A stretch of DNA of 64,000 bases from Amphritea opalescens (GCF_003957515.1 NZ_RQXW01000013.1:1-64000); one strand, 5' to 3'; shown: positions 45,713 through 57,200, counted from the stretch's first letter. Numbers and translations are program-made. The notes: generated by a model not told the origin, from the letters alone.

Positions 45713-46992
45713 GCCAGATGACAGAGAACCGAGTAGCAGATAGCGCTGCTCAAACAGAGACAGGAAAAGGACGTTTACTCCGCTGGTTATTGCCCGTGGT
45801 GGTCATCCTTGTTGGCGTTATCGTGAGTATGATGTTGATCGATAGCGGCCCGAAGGCGAGTATGGCAAAACCGCCGGTGGAGGTTCGATTGGTGACTACA
45901 CAAAGATTTTCGCCTGCGACTGAGATTCCAACCTATGCCGCGATGGGGCAGGTGATCGCGGCCCATGAGAGTGTGCTTTATCCACAGGTTGAGGGCATGG
46001 TGGTTGCGGTCAGCGATCAATTGATGCCCGGGGGGCAGTTTAAAGCGGGTGAAGAGATATTGCGTATCGATGATGCCGATTATCAACTGAGCCTACGTAA
46101 GCAACAGGCTTCGGTTGCCGAGGCGCAAGCGGCGTTGCAAGAGGAGTTAGGCCAGCAAGCGGTGGCTAAACGGGAATATGAATTATTAGGCCGCCACCTT
46201 GAGGCTGCCGATAAAGCCTTAGTGCTGCGTCAACCTCAATTGGCTAGCGCACGGGCCACTTTAGCGAGTGCCAAAGCTGAGCGTGATCAGGCGAGTCTTG
46301 ATGTACAGCGTAGTCGAGTAACTGCGCCATTTGATGGCATGGTACTGTCTCGCAACGTGGATCTGGGTACCCGAGTGACGAATAGTACCGAGCTGCTAAC
46401 CTTGATCAATGTGGATACTTTTTGGGTTGAGGTGAGTGTTCCTGTGAGTGATCTTAGCCATATGATGATCCCTACTCATCAAGGCGAGAGCGGGGCGAGG
46501 GTTGAGCTCTATCAGGCTAGCTGGGATGCAAACCATAAACGTTTGGGGCGGGTGTTACGTTTAATTCCCGCACTGGATAGTGACAGCCGTATGGCTCGGT
46601 TATTAATAGAACTGGATGATCCACTAGGGTTGCGCGCTGAGAATGCCGGTTTACCGCCGATCATGGTGAACGATTATATTCGGGTGCGTATCGCGGGGAA
46701 ACCGATGACAGAGGTCGTGAACCTGCCTCGTAACCTGTTGCGCGATGGCGATAATGTGTGGATTATGACGCCAGATAATACCCTAGAGATACGCCCCGTC
46801 GAGGTTGCCTATCGTGCGGCCGAGCAGGTATTTATCAGCAGGGGTGTTGGTCCTGATGATAAAGTGATCACTATTGATTTTAGTACGCCGGTCGCGGGGA
46901 TGGCATTGCGGGAGCAGGCCGACGAAGCAGCCTCGAGAGATAAACCTGTTCGGGAGAGTGCTAACGCGCCTAAGCAGGAGCCTGGGGTATGA
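45709..46992 (+). CDS. RND efflux periplasmic adaptor (membrane fusion protein)
   Basis: A 427-residue adaptor with an N-terminal membrane anchor (~24-45), then the lipoyl/barrel-sandwich halves (VLYPQVEGMVVAVSDQLMPGG and VTAPFDGMVLSRNVDLGTRV) around a helical hairpin (~120-190), and a beta-barrel. It links the inner-membrane pump to the NodT channel. It overlaps both neighbours by four bases. Confidence 0.9.
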   Translation: MSQMTENRVADSAAQTETGKGRLLRWLLPVVVILVGVIVSMMLIDSGPKASMAKPPVEVRLVTTQRFSPATEIPTYAAMGQVIAAHESVLYPQVEGMVVAVSDQLMPGGQFKAGEEILRIDDADYQLSLRKQQASVAEAQAALQEELGQQAVAKREYELLGRHLEAADKALVLRQPQLASARATLASAKAERDQASLDVQRSRVTAPFDGMVLSRNVDLGTRVTNSTELLTLINVDTFWVEVSVPVSDLSHMMIPTHQGESGARVELYQASWDANHKRLGRVLRLIPALDSDSRMARLLIELDDPLGLRAENAGLPPIMVNDYIRVRIAGKPMTEVVNLPRNLLRDGDNVWIMTPDNTLEIRPVEVAYRAAEQVFISRGVGPDDKVITIDFSTPVAGMALREQADEAASRDKPVRESANAPKQEPGV

Positions 46993-49900
46993 GTCTCTCG
47001 GATAGTCGAGCAAGTCAGTTGCGTGGCCCCATTGCTTGGATGACTCATAACCGGGTCACGCCTAACTTGATGATGTTAATCCTGCTGTTCGGTGGCTTAT
47101 TTACCTCCTGGTCGATTAAGGAAGAGGTGTTTCCTGACTTTACCCTCGATCAGGTGGATATCTCTGTTGAATATTCCGGAGCCAGCCCAGAAGAGGTTGA
47201 ACAGGGTATCGTGCTTGCCATCGAAGAGGCTATTCGTGGGGTGGAGGGGATCGAGGAGATCACCGCGACGGCCTCTGAAGGTAGCGCTTCCATCAGTGCC
47301 GAGCTCAGTGCCGATGCCGAACCGATGCGGGTCTATCAGGATATTCAGCAGGAGGTTGATGCCATAACAACCCTGCCTGAAGATGCCGAAGAGCCACAGG
47401 TGTCACTGGCTAGCCGACAGCGTGAAGTATTGGGGCTGTCTGTTTCCGGTCCGGTAAGTGATTGGACTTTGCGGGAAGTGGCAGAAACGGTGCGTGAACG
47501 ATTACTACTACAGCCGGATATTACGCAGCTGGATATGCGTGGTGACCGGGATTATGAGATTCAGGTAGAAGTCGATCAGGAGATGTTGCGTCGTTACAAC
47601 TTAACGCTCAATGATATCGCGACCACAATTGATAACAGCACGGTTGAATTACCCGGGGGGAGTATAGAAACCAGCGGTGGCGAGATTCTTTTGCGGGTGA
47701 AGCAGCGCCGTGATTGGGCATCAGAGTTTGCCCAAATTCCGATTGTGACAACAGAGAATGGCGGTTATCTGACGCTGGATCAGATCGCGACGGTTAAAGA
47801 TGGTTTTGAGGATGACGACAGTTCACAAACCTTTAATGGTAACACTAGCATTGTATTACAGGTTTATCGGGTCGGGGATCAAACCCCCGCTCAGGTTGCT
47901 ACGGCCACGCGGGCAGTGGTTGCCGATATCACCCCTGAATTACCACTGGGTGTTTCGTTAGATATCGATCATGATATGTCTGAAGTATACCAACAGCGCC
48001 TCGATCTCTTATTGAAAAACGCTTTTTACGGTTTGCTCTTGGTGCTGGTGCTGTTAGGGCTATTTCTCGATTTTAAACTGGCGTTCTGGGTGACGTTAGG
48101 CATACCAACCAGCTTTCTAGGGGCTTTCCTCTTTTTACCGGTGATGGATGTGTCGTTGAACATGATCTCTATGTTCGCCTTTATCGTCGCCCTCGGTATT
48201 GTGGTGGATGACGCGATTATCGCCGGTGAAAATATCTATGAGCACCGTCAACAGGGGATGGGGTTCCTCGAAGCTGCCATTAAAGGGGCTCGCGAGGTAT
48301 CAACGCCGATCGCGTTCAGTATTCTGACTAACCTAGTGGCCTTTATGCCGCTCTATTTTGTCCCCGGCACCATGGGGAAGATGTTTCAGGTGATTCCCTT
48401 GGTGGTGTCGGCGGTCTTTCTGATCTCATGGGTGGAGGCGCTGTTAATCCTGCCGGCCCACCTTGGGCACTCGAAGTCAGGCTATCGCAACCCCGTGGTG
48501 CTCTGGTTGCACCATAAACAGCAAGCGGTTGCGGCTTGGTTAAATCGCTTTATCGAACGTCGCTATAAACCGCTCTTGGTTATTAGCTTACATAATCGTT
48601 ATCTGACCGTGGCATTGGGTATTGCCATATTGAGTGTGGTACTCGGTTATGCTTTCAGTGGACGCATGGGGTTCACGCTGATGCCGCGGGTGGAATCCGA
48701 CCAGGCAATAGTGACCGCAACCTTGCCCTACGGGTCTCCGATGGAGAAAGTCGAAAAAGTTGAGGCGCAGCTGGTGGCCGCCATTGAACGGGTGGCCGAT
48801 GATGTTGGTCGTGATCAACTGTTGGAAAGTATCGATGCCAATATTTCGGAGAACGTCAGTAGTATCCGCCTGACACTCACGGATGAAGGGGTTCGGCCGA
48901 TTGAAACGGGCGAGGTAACGCGTCGTTGGCGGGCGGAAGTCGGTGCCTTGCCAGAGGCTGAGTCTATCCGCTTTGAGTCTGATTTAGGTGGGCCGGGTCG
49001 TGGGGCCGCGCTGACCGTAGAGTTGAGCCATAACGATATCGATCTGTTGGATGAAGCCAGTGCAGCATTGGCGGATAAGCTCGCTGAATTGCCGTTGGTG
49101 AAGGATATCAAAGATGGCTTCTCTGCCGGTAAAGAACAACTGGATTTTACGATCCTACCGGAAGGGCGCAGCTTGGGGCTAACGGCTGATGATGTGGGTC
49201 GTCAGGTGCGTAACGCCTTTTCTGGCGCGGAGGCGCTGCGGCAACAGCGGGGGCGTAATGAGATTAAGGTGAAAGTGCGTTTGCCTGAATCAGAACGGAT
49301 CAGTGTGTATGATATCGAGCAATTTAGGGTGCAAACCCCCGCGGGTGCTTGGGTGCCATTGATCGATGTCGCCCGGCTCGAACATGGCCGCGCCTATACC
49401 AGTATTGAGCGGCGTAACGCGCGACGTACGGTTAGTGTGACCGCTAATATCGAACCGATTGATCAAACTAATCAGGTGGTGGCCACGGTGCGCAGTCAGG
49501 TGATGCCCGAGCTGTTGCAGCTTTACCCAGGACTGAGTTATAGCTTTCAGGGTAAACAAGCCGATACCAGTGAAAGTGTCACGAGTCTGCGTAATAGCGC
49601 ATTAGCCGCTTTGGTGATTATCTATGCGATGCTGGCGATCCCGTTCCGCAGTTACACCCAGCCCATCTTGGTGATGGTCGCTATCCCCTTTGGGGCGGTG
49701 GGGGCCTTATTGGGTCATCTATTGATGGGCTTTAGCCTAAGTGTAGTGAGTTTAATGGGGATTATTGCGCTATCTGGGGTGGTGGTGAACGATAGTCTCG
49801 TGTTGATTGATTACGCTAACCGAAAACGCCTTGAGGGCGCTGGTGCCTTGCAGGCGATTATGGCGGCCGGTACGCGACGTTTTCGCCCCATCTTGCTGAC

Positions 49901-50117
49901 AACGTTAACCACCTTTGGTGGGTTGGCGCCGATGATCTTTGAGACCAGTGTGCAGGCAAAGATTATGGTTCCGATGGCGATCTCGTTGGGGTACGGTATT
50001 TTGTTTGCGACGCTGATCTCTCTCCTGCTGGTGCCGAGTCTTTATCTTATCCTTGATGATCTCGTAGTGCGTTGGCAAGGGCCATCGAAAACGCCGACTG
50101 CGCTAGATAAGCTTTAG
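46989..50117 (+). CDS. RND efflux transporter permease
   Basis: A 1042-residue pump of normal length for the family, with twelve membrane helices and two large periplasmic loops. Helix 4 carries the proton-relay VALGIVVDDAIIAGENIYEH, with the Asp pair near 406. EEVFPDFTLDQVDISVEYSGASPEEVEQ is the first porter segment. The subclass resembles HAE-type drug pumps, but substrates cannot be told. Third gene of an outer membrane/adaptor/pump set, downstream of baeSR-like regulators. Confidence 0.92.
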   Translation: MSLSDSRASQLRGPIAWMTHNRVTPNLMMLILLFGGLFTSWSIKEEVFPDFTLDQVDISVEYSGASPEEVEQGIVLAIEEAIRGVEGIEEITATASEGSASISAELSADAEPMRVYQDIQQEVDAITTLPEDAEEPQVSLASRQREVLGLSVSGPVSDWTLREVAETVRERLLLQPDITQLDMRGDRDYEIQVEVDQEMLRRYNLTLNDIATTIDNSTVELPGGSIETSGGEILLRVKQRRDWASEFAQIPIVTTENGGYLTLDQIATVKDGFEDDDSSQTFNGNTSIVLQVYRVGDQTPAQVATATRAVVADITPELPLGVSLDIDHDMSEVYQQRLDLLLKNAFYGLLLVLVLLGLFLDFKLAFWVTLGIPTSFLGAFLFLPVMDVSLNMISMFAFIVALGIVVDDAIIAGENIYEHRQQGMGFLEAAIKGAREVSTPIAFSILTNLVAFMPLYFVPGTMGKMFQVIPLVVSAVFLISWVEALLILPAHLGHSKSGYRNPVVLWLHHKQQAVAAWLNRFIERRYKPLLVISLHNRYLTVALGIAILSVVLGYAFSGRMGFTLMPRVESDQAIVTATLPYGSPMEKVEKVEAQLVAAIERVADDVGRDQLLESIDANISENVSSIRLTLTDEGVRPIETGEVTRRWRAEVGALPEAESIRFESDLGGPGRGAALTVELSHNDIDLLDEASAALADKLAELPLVKDIKDGFSAGKEQLDFTILPEGRSLGLTADDVGRQVRNAFSGAEALRQQRGRNEIKVKVRLPESERISVYDIEQFRVQTPAGAWVPLIDVARLEHGRAYTSIERRNARRTVSVTANIEPIDQTNQVVATVRSQVMPELLQLYPGLSYSFQGKQADTSESVTSLRNSALAALVIIYAMLAIPFRSYTQPILVMVAIPFGAVGALLGHLLMGFSLSVVSLMGIIALSGVVVNDSLVLIDYANRKRLEGAGALQAIMAAGTRRFRPILLTTLTTFGGLAPMIFETSVQAKIMVPMAISLGYGILFATLISLLLVPSLYLILDDLVVRWQGPSKTPTALDKL

Positions 50118-50193
50118 TAAAATAGTCATCGGGGTGTTGCTGCATCATTGTATAAGTTAGTGAGCAGCGGTGCAGAAGGCCTATCCGATAGAC

Positions 50194-50233
50194 AAAAAAA
50201 GCCCCATACTGATGAATATCTGGGGCTTTTTTT
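50194..50233. terminator. Bidirectional terminator after the RND pump
   Basis: A perfect 13-bp stem AAAAAAAGCCCCA/TGGGGCTTTTTTT with a 14-base loop, serving the pump gene and the convergent 78-aa gene. Confidence 0.88.
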
Positions 50234-50277
50234 CGTTTGCTAATGAATCTAAATTTACCGGAGGGTGGCGAAATAGA

Positions 50278-50514
50278 TCAGTTACGTGCGGGTGGGTTTT
50301 CAGGTGCGCAGGCTAGTTTGTCGTCATCTTGACTATCGCAGATGCCTTGCAGCGTTTCTCCCCGGCGACCGCTAAAGCTACAGCTATCGCCTTTCGTGGC
50401 TGAGGCACAGGCTTCGATAGCTTCTTTTGGCGGACCACGGCGCTCGGGAGCTGACATGGCTGCTGTTGATAAAAGTAAACCCAGCGCGGTGGCCATGATG
50501 GGTAGATGTTTCAT
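50278..50514 (-). CDS. Small exported Cys-containing protein
   Basis: A 78-residue protein. The signal peptide (MKHLPIMATALGLLLSTAAMSA) is clear. The mature part has four Cys in a PKEAIEACASATKGDSCSF...GIC...LAC pattern, a recurrent small periplasmic family of unknown role, probably with two disulfides. It has a TAAGA-type upstream and shares the terminator with the pump. Confidence 0.7.
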   Translation of the reverse strand: MKHLPIMATALGLLLSTAAMSAPERRGPPKEAIEACASATKGDSCSFSGRRGETLQGICDSQDDDKLACAPENPPARN

Positions 50515-50750
50515 AAGAATGACTCCAATAAGCGGATTTAATGGTCATAAGTGGTCGGTTTTCAATGGCCGAACCCAATTTGAAAAACAGTCTAGGCCAA
50601 AAAAATGCAAGGAGTGTGCAAGCATTATGGAAAGGTCGAGTCGCAACGGTGTGTTTCATCTCTATTGAGTGATGCTAAGTCCTACGGTAATTAATAGTGA
50701 AAGGCGCGATAACACTCATCTTTAGCCTTTCTATTTGCTATATTCCCTGC

Positions 50751-51266
50751 ATGAATGAAAATCAAGATTTACACTGGATGACTCGTGCTTTGGCATTAGC
50801 TGAACAAGCCGCGGCGCTTAATGAGGTGCCGGTGGGTGCCATCGTCGTGTTGGACGGGCAGATCATTGGCGAGGGGTGGAATCAACCGATTTCGGGTCAT
50901 GATCCAACCGCCCATGCTGAAATGATGGCCCTGCGTGATGCGGCGGCAAACATGGGTAATTACCGGCTGGCGGATGCCACACTCTATGTCACCATTGAAC
51001 CCTGTACTATGTGTGCAGGGGCGATTGTTCATGCTCGCATTAAACGACTGGTATTTGGTGCGGTTGAGCCAAAAGCGGGGGCCGTTGTGAGTAATAGTCA
51101 GTTATTTGAGCAACCTTGGCTGAATCACTGGCCGGTCGCGACGGGAGGCGTGATGGCGGAGCAGTGTAGCGAAGTGATCAGTCAGTTTTTTCGCCGCCGC
51201 CGCGCAGAAAAGAAAGCGCAAAAGCTAGCGGCGAAAGTTAGTGGAGAAAGAGGCGGTGCCGCCTGA
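50751..51266 (+). CDS. tadA: tRNA adenosine(34) deaminase
   Basis: A 171-residue enzyme converting A34 of tRNA-Arg(ACG) to inosine. The zinc site is His55 and Glu57 in HAEMMAL, with Cys85 and Cys88 in EPCTMCAGA. The ATG at 50751 gives [10 protein letters not shown], the expected start; the ATG at 50697 is rejected. The basic C-terminal tail is normal. In E. coli it is near mltF and purL, as here. Confidence 0.95.
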   Translation: MNENQDLHWMTRALALAEQAAALNEVPVGAIVVLDGQIIGEGWNQPISGHDPTAHAEMMALRDAAANMGNYRLADATLYVTIEPCTMCAGAIVHARIKRLVFGAVEPKAGAVVSNSQLFEQPWLNHWPVATGGVMAEQCSEVISQFFRRRRAEKKAQKLAAKVSGERGGAA

Positions 51267-51306
51267 ATCTTAGGCGGCGGTAGTGGAAGCGTTATCATTG
51301 CTGGCT

Positions 51307-52494
51307 TTACTGGTCGCTGGTTTTTCGTGCGATCAGGGTGCCATCCCCTTCGGTTCGTAGTTTGATCCAGTGGATCAAATCGGTCCACATGAGATTAATA
51401 TCACTTTTGCTGGGCATAATACCGGCGTGTTTCAATTCAATCGTCATCACTGGAGTTTGCTTTACAAACCAGCCGTAATTACCCAATGAGCCGGGGTAGG
51501 TGCCTAATTGTCTTAGACGTAGCGGCCCCAGCTTTTGCGGCGGTGTGATGCCGCCGTCATAATCAAGAATCCCATGGGGCGCATGAACCGAAACGATAAT
51601 GTCAGGCTTGAATTCATGGATTAGTTTGTGAATCGCCTGGGTTTCTGGTTCGCTAAGAGGCTTAGTGCCAGGGTAGTAGCGGGCACGTTTTTTGGCGTAG
51701 GTTTGCCAGTGCTTAATCGGGTTGATGGACGTTTCGGAGGGAATGAAATTGCGGTTCAGGTCAACATTGTTGGCATTGACCCGAGTTGATTTTTTTTGCA
51801 ATAGTCCGTCAGGGTTCGTTAGGGGCATGAAGTGCCAATCGTAAACACCGTTATGACTTTGTTCGAGAATCTTTAACCATTTGAATGACAGGCTGACGCT
51901 TGAATATTCGTCCCCGTGGATACCACCTAAAAAGAGAATACGGGGGGCGTTGACTAATTCTGGGCTGGCATAGAAATGTTTTTCCAGCAGAGGGCGGTGT
52001 TTGTTTGAGTAGAAACGCGGTTTATCGAAGGCCGCGTCGAGACAGTCGCTGCTGGAGACGCTGCCGAGTTTATTGCCAATCTCATCACAGATAGTCACGA
52101 TCTCTGGGTGAGGTGTGTCTTCCTCTTGCGTTTCTACTTCTATTTCCGCTTCCGCCTCTACTTCTTTTACTATGGGCTGCTCTAGGTCAGCTTGTGGTTG
52201 CGTAGTGTTATCGGTTGAGGGGCTGCTGATTTGGGGAGCAGAGGTATCGGCGGTAGATTTGCCACCGACTTCAGGTTGATCCCCGTTATCAACGGGTTGA
52301 GCACTCAGTTCGACCGAGGGTGTTGTAGCGGTGGGCGATGTGGTTTTCTCTTTGATAATAGTAAGAGATTGATCGTCAGTTATGTTAGAGGTGCTCGAGT
52401 AGTAACTAAGTGGATCTTCGGGTTCACCGAAAGCAGTAAAGGGCATACACAGACTGAGTCCGGATACAGAGAGAAAAAGCACGCGTCGCAACAT
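51307..52494 (-). CDS. Exported M14-family zinc carboxypeptidase (MpaA-like)
   Basis: A 395-residue protein with a signal peptide, a Pro/Thr/Glu-rich disordered linker (~25-130, with a VEAEAEIEVETQEED stretch) and an M14 peptidase domain. The zinc motif is GGIHGDEYSS (His, Glu), the substrate Arg is in NNVDLNRNF, and a later His in VHAPHG is the third zinc ligand. MpaA-type enzymes trim the diaminopimelate from murein peptides; the export signal here implies a periplasmic role. The ATG at 52494 is preferred over the GTG at 52512. Confidence 0.8.
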   Translation of the reverse strand: MLRRVLFLSVSGLSLCMPFTAFGEPEDPLSYYSSTSNITDDQSLTIIKEKTTSPTATTPSVELSAQPVDNGDQPEVGGKSTADTSAPQISSPSTDNTTQPQADLEQPIVKEVEAEAEIEVETQEEDTPHPEIVTICDEIGNKLGSVSSSDCLDAAFDKPRFYSNKHRPLLEKHFYASPELVNAPRILFLGGIHGDEYSSVSLSFKWLKILEQSHNGVYDWHFMPLTNPDGLLQKKSTRVNANNVDLNRNFIPSETSINPIKHWQTYAKKRARYYPGTKPLSEPETQAIHKLIHEFKPDIIVSVHAPHGILDYDGGITPPQKLGPLRLRQLGTYPGSLGNYGWFVKQTPVMTIELKHAGIMPSKSDINLMWTDLIHWIKLRTEGDGTLIARKTSDQ

Positions 52495-52620
52495 TGAACC
52501 AGACTCACCCACAGATAATTTAGTTCGTCATTGTAAAGTGCTTTTTTGTATATGTGGAGATCTGCTGCGACTTTCGCTAAAAAATCGCTTTTTCCTGGGT
52601 GAAAATACTCCGTAGTTTAG

Positions 52621-54132
52621 TCAAAGGGTGACGGGGATAGAGTCAATAATATCCTGTGCCGCTTCGACACCTTTATTTAGCATTTCACCGGGAGTCAGGA
52701 TGACATCCTCATTCTCGTCAGGAGGAGTAGGGGTCGCCGCTTCAATACGTGCTTTCTGTAATTCCCAATCCAGTAGATCATAGTAGTTACGAATATTTTT
52801 CACATACCGCACGGGTTCATAACCGCGTGCATAGCCGTAGCGTACCGTTGAAAAATGTTTTCGCTGTGTCAGCAGGGGTAAAAACTCTTTTACATCGCTC
52901 CATTTATCGGGGTCTCTGCCGGCACGGGCGGTGAGCACGCGGGCGTCTTCAAGGTGACCATAGCCGATATTATAGGAGGCTAGAGCAAACCAGATGCGCT
53001 CTTTTCCCTGAATCCTATCTGGTATCTTCCGCATCACCTTTTGTAGGTAGTGGGCGCCGCCCATCACACTCTGTATTGGGTCGGTTCGGTCGGTGACACC
53101 GACCTCTTTGGCAGCGTCTCGGGTCAGCATCATGATGCCTTTGACCCCCGTGGGTGAAACTGCTTCGGGGTTCCAATGGGATTCTTGATAGGCGATTGAG
53201 GCGAGTAAGCGCCAATCAATATCGGTTTCCTGCTCTGCCAGCATAAAATACTGTTCCAATTTGCAGAAGCGTTTTTCTAGATCACGGCGAAAGGTTTGAA
53301 TATCGACATAACCAAGACGGGTTTGGCGAGCGAGGTATTTCTTCTTTAAGGTTACCAGCAGGTCTTGCGTTTCAGGTAGCTCAAAGAAACGTTTGATGGC
53401 GCGTTGTAGGCTTTGATCATTCTGCTTCACCAATATCCAAGCAACGGGTTTAGGCTGGCTCAGCGCTAGTGATTTCTTTAAACCGGGGAAATAGGATTTC
53501 TGCGAGTCGAACACAAAATCATCGCTAACGGTGTAGTCGATCTCCTGCTCATAAACATCTTCAAGCAGTTCGGTGACGCTGCTGGTGGACGTTTCTTGCC
53601 AGATTAGCAAAGGGTGAGTCTTTTTTAACTCACGAAACAGTTCTGCATGGCTGCTGTTGGCAATGAGTTTGATATCTTTGTTTTCGAGGTCGGCAAAGGT
53701 TTTCGGTGCTTTTTTACCCTGTGTTTCGCGGTAGATCAGTGTCGGTGTTGAATAGGCGTAGGGTGGCGAGAAACGGAACAGCTGTTGCCGCTCTTCTGTA
53801 ATGGTGAGTCCGGCCGCGCCAATATGTGCACTATGGTCTTTGACCAGTGTAAAGATCTCACCGAAACTATCGGGAATGATCAGTTTGAGCTCTACCCCGA
53901 GGTAATCGGCAAAAGATTTTAACAGCTCATATTCAAAGCCCGCGGCTTTACCGTTGTTGTCTTGATAGTAGGTCGTCGGTGTGTTGCGAGTGACCACCCG
54001 AAGTACGCCGGTTTTCTGAATCGCCTCAACTTGGGTCCGATGACCCTCGTTAAATAGGTAGATAGCTAAAAACAGAGACACTGAAATCAGCAGAAAAACG
54101 AGCTCTTTAACGTGAAATGAATTTATTCTCAT
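52621..54132 (-). CDS. mltF: Membrane-bound lytic murein transglycosylase F
   Basis: A 503-residue two-domain protein. It has an N-terminal membrane anchor (~10-27), a SBP-like domain (~40-265) and a lytic transglycosylase SLT domain with the catalytic Glu near 315 in AYQESHWNP and ASYNIGYGHLEDA. It cuts murein glycan strands. Divergent from purL, as in E. coli, with a 112-base gap. Confidence 0.94.
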   Translation of the reverse strand: MRINSFHVKELVFLLISVSLFLAIYLFNEGHRTQVEAIQKTGVLRVVTRNTPTTYYQDNNGKAAGFEYELLKSFADYLGVELKLIIPDSFGEIFTLVKDHSAHIGAAGLTITEERQQLFRFSPPYAYSTPTLIYRETQGKKAPKTFADLENKDIKLIANSSHAELFRELKKTHPLLIWQETSTSSVTELLEDVYEQEIDYTVSDDFVFDSQKSYFPGLKKSLALSQPKPVAWILVKQNDQSLQRAIKRFFELPETQDLLVTLKKKYLARQTRLGYVDIQTFRRDLEKRFCKLEQYFMLAEQETDIDWRLLASIAYQESHWNPEAVSPTGVKGIMMLTRDAAKEVGVTDRTDPIQSVMGGAHYLQKVMRKIPDRIQGKERIWFALASYNIGYGHLEDARVLTARAGRDPDKWSDVKEFLPLLTQRKHFSTVRYGYARGYEPVRYVKNIRNYYDLLDWELQKARIEAATPTPPDENEDVILTPGEMLNKGVEAAQDIIDSIPVTL

Positions 54133-54244
54133 AAGAAAAGGGGCTTTCTCTGGTAACTAATCTGCTATTTCAGTAAAATTCGGCCTTAATTTTCTCCTAC
54201 ATACAACCTATCTGTTAGACAGACTCAAGAGGCTTGAAACTAAC

Positions 54245-57200
54245 ATGCTGGTACTGCGTGGAGCGCCTGCTCTTTCTGCTTTTCGACACGATAAGCTGCT
54301 ATCTGTCCTAAAATCCCGAATTGCCCATATCACTGGTATCTATGGTGAGTATATGCATTTCGCTGATTTGGAAAAAAACCTGTCTGATCAGGAACGTAAC
54401 ACGCTGGAGCGTATTCTTTGCTACGGCCCTAAAACTAAAGCGGAAGAGCCATCAGGTCAATTGGTTTTAGTCGTTCCCCGTCCGGGAACGATCTCTCCCT
54501 GGTCATCTAAAGCGACTGATATCGCCAGAAACTGTGGCCTGCAGAGCATTAAACGCTTAGAACGTGGCACTGCCTATTTTGTGCACTCGGAACAACCGTT
54601 GACGCCTACCGAGCTAGAATCGGTGCAAGCGGCACTGCATGACCGCATGGTTGAAGCGACCTTTAATGCGGTTGATGAAGCGGCAACTCTGTTTCGGACC
54701 GACCAACCGGCACCACTGACACTGGTCGATGTATTGGCGGGTGGACGAGAAGCGCTAGCCAAAGCCAATACCGATCTAGGATTGGCATTGGCCGATGATG
54801 AGATCGATTACCTGGTGACCAGCTTTACGGAGCTGGGGCGTAACCCTGCGGATGTCGAGCTGATGATGTTTGCCCAGGCGAACTCTGAGCACTGTCGCCA
54901 CAAGATCTTCAATGCTTCATGGGATATTGACGGTGAAGCGCAGGAAAAATCACTGTTCGCGATGATCCGTAATACCAATGAGCTGGGTGGTGAGAATATC
55001 CTATCGGCTTATTCTGATAATGCGGCGGTGATGGTGGGTTCTCAAGCGGGACGTTTCTTCCCTAACCCTGAGACCAAAGAATATAGCTATCATCAGGAAA
55101 GTATCGAAATTCTGATGAAGGTGGAAACCCATAACCACCCGACGGCGATTGCACCACACTCGGGTGCCGCAACCGGTTCCGGTGGTGAAATTCGTGATGA
55201 AGGCGCCACCGGTAAAGGTTCTAAGCCGAAAGCAGGTTTGAGTGGCTTTACCGTGTCTGATCTGAAAATCCCCGGCTTTATTCAGCCATGGGAGTCGGAT
55301 TATGGTAAACCGGAACGGATCGTCTCGGCGTTAGATATTATGCTCGATGGCCCGATTGGTGGTGCGGCGTTTAACAATGAGTTTGGCCGCCCCGCATTGA
55401 ACGGTTATTTCCGTACCTTCGAGCAGCAGGTTAATGGCGCTGCCGGTGAAGAGATGCGCGGTTATCATAAGCCGATCATGATCGCCGGTGGTTACGGTAA
55501 CATCCGTACCGATCATGTCGACAAGGGTGAGATCGAAGTAGGTGCTAAGCTTATCTGTCTGGGTGGCCCTGCCATGCAGATTGGTCTCGGTGGTGGTGCT
55601 GCGTCTTCTATGTCATCGGGTAGTTCATCGGCGGATCTGGATTTTGCTTCAGTTCAACGTGATAACCCAGAAATGGAACGTCGTTGTCAGGAAGTGATCG
55701 ATCAGTGCTGGCAGCAGGGCGACACTAACCCGATCGCCTTTATCCATGATGTCGGCGCCGGTGGTTTATCAAATGCCTTCCCCGAACTGGTGAAAGACGG
55801 TGGTTGCGGCGGTGATTTCGAGCTGCGTAACATTAATAATGATGAACCGGGCATGTCGCCGCTGGCGATCTGGTGTAACGAAGCTCAGGAACGTTATGTC
55901 TTGGCGGTACAGCCGGAAGATATGCCACGTTTTGAAGCGATCTGCGCCCGCGAACGCTGCCCTTATGCCATCGTGGGTACCGCAACCGATGAGAAACATC
56001 TGACGTTGAGCGACGCTCACTTTGGCAATAACCCTGTCGACCTACCGATGAGCATTTTGTTTGGTAAGCCGCCTAAGATGCACCGTGCCGTTGAGCGTAT
56101 TAGCTATGAAGTGCCGGCGTTTGATGCCTCAAGTATTGAGCTGAAAGACGCTGCCGAGCGGGTTCTAAAACTGCCGGCGGTTGCGTCTAAGTCTTTCCTG
56201 ATTACCATCGGTGACCGATCTATTACCGGACAGGTCGTACGTGATCAAATGGTTGGTCCTTGGCAGGTGCCGGTGGCTGATTGTGCCGTTACCACTGCTT
56301 CTTTCGATACCAATGCCGGCGAAGCTATGGCGATGGGTGAACGTACGCCGTTGGCGTTAGTTGATTCTCCTGCGTCAGGACGGATGGCGGTCGGTGAAAC
56401 CGTGACTAACCTTGCTGCGGCCCGTATCGGCGATATTGTTGATATTAAACTCTCGGCTAACTGGATGTGTGCAGCCGGTCACCCGGGAGAAGACGAGAAA
56501 CTTTACGACACCGTTGAGGCGGTGGGTATGGATCTATGTCCAAAACTGGGTATTACGATCCCCGTCGGTAAAGATTCGATGTCGATGCGTACCGTTTGGA
56601 ATGATGGCGACCAAGAAAAATCGGTCACCGCACCGACTTCACTGATTATCACCGGTTTTGCGGCGGTCAAAGATGTGCGTAAAACACTGACGCCGCAACT
56701 GCGTACCGATATTGAAGAGACGGATCTGATTCTGCTGGATCTGGGTAATGGTCAAAACCGTTTGGGTCTGTCTGCACTGGCGCAGGTCTATAACGAAGTC
56801 GGTCAGGATGTTCCCGACGTTGATGATGCCGATCAGCTGGTGGCGTTCTTTACTGCGATTCAAGAACTCAACGAGCAAGGCCTGCTATTGGCATACCATG
56901 ACCGTTCCGATGGCGGCTTGTTTACCACCGTGGCAGAGATGGCATTTGCGGGTCATACCGGCGTCGATATTAATCTCGATATGCTGGCGGCGGATCAGTC
57001 TGAGTTTGCTGCTGCCTTGTTTAATGAAGAGTTGGGCGCAGTGATTCAGATTAAACGTGCTGACCTTCAGCAGGTATTGACTGAATTGAATGCTGCCGGC
57101 TTGGCCGAAGTCACTAAGGTGATCGGTTCGGTTAATCTTGACGATGAGCTGCGTGTTCATTTTGATGATGAAGAGATCTACGCTGAATCGCGCACGACGC

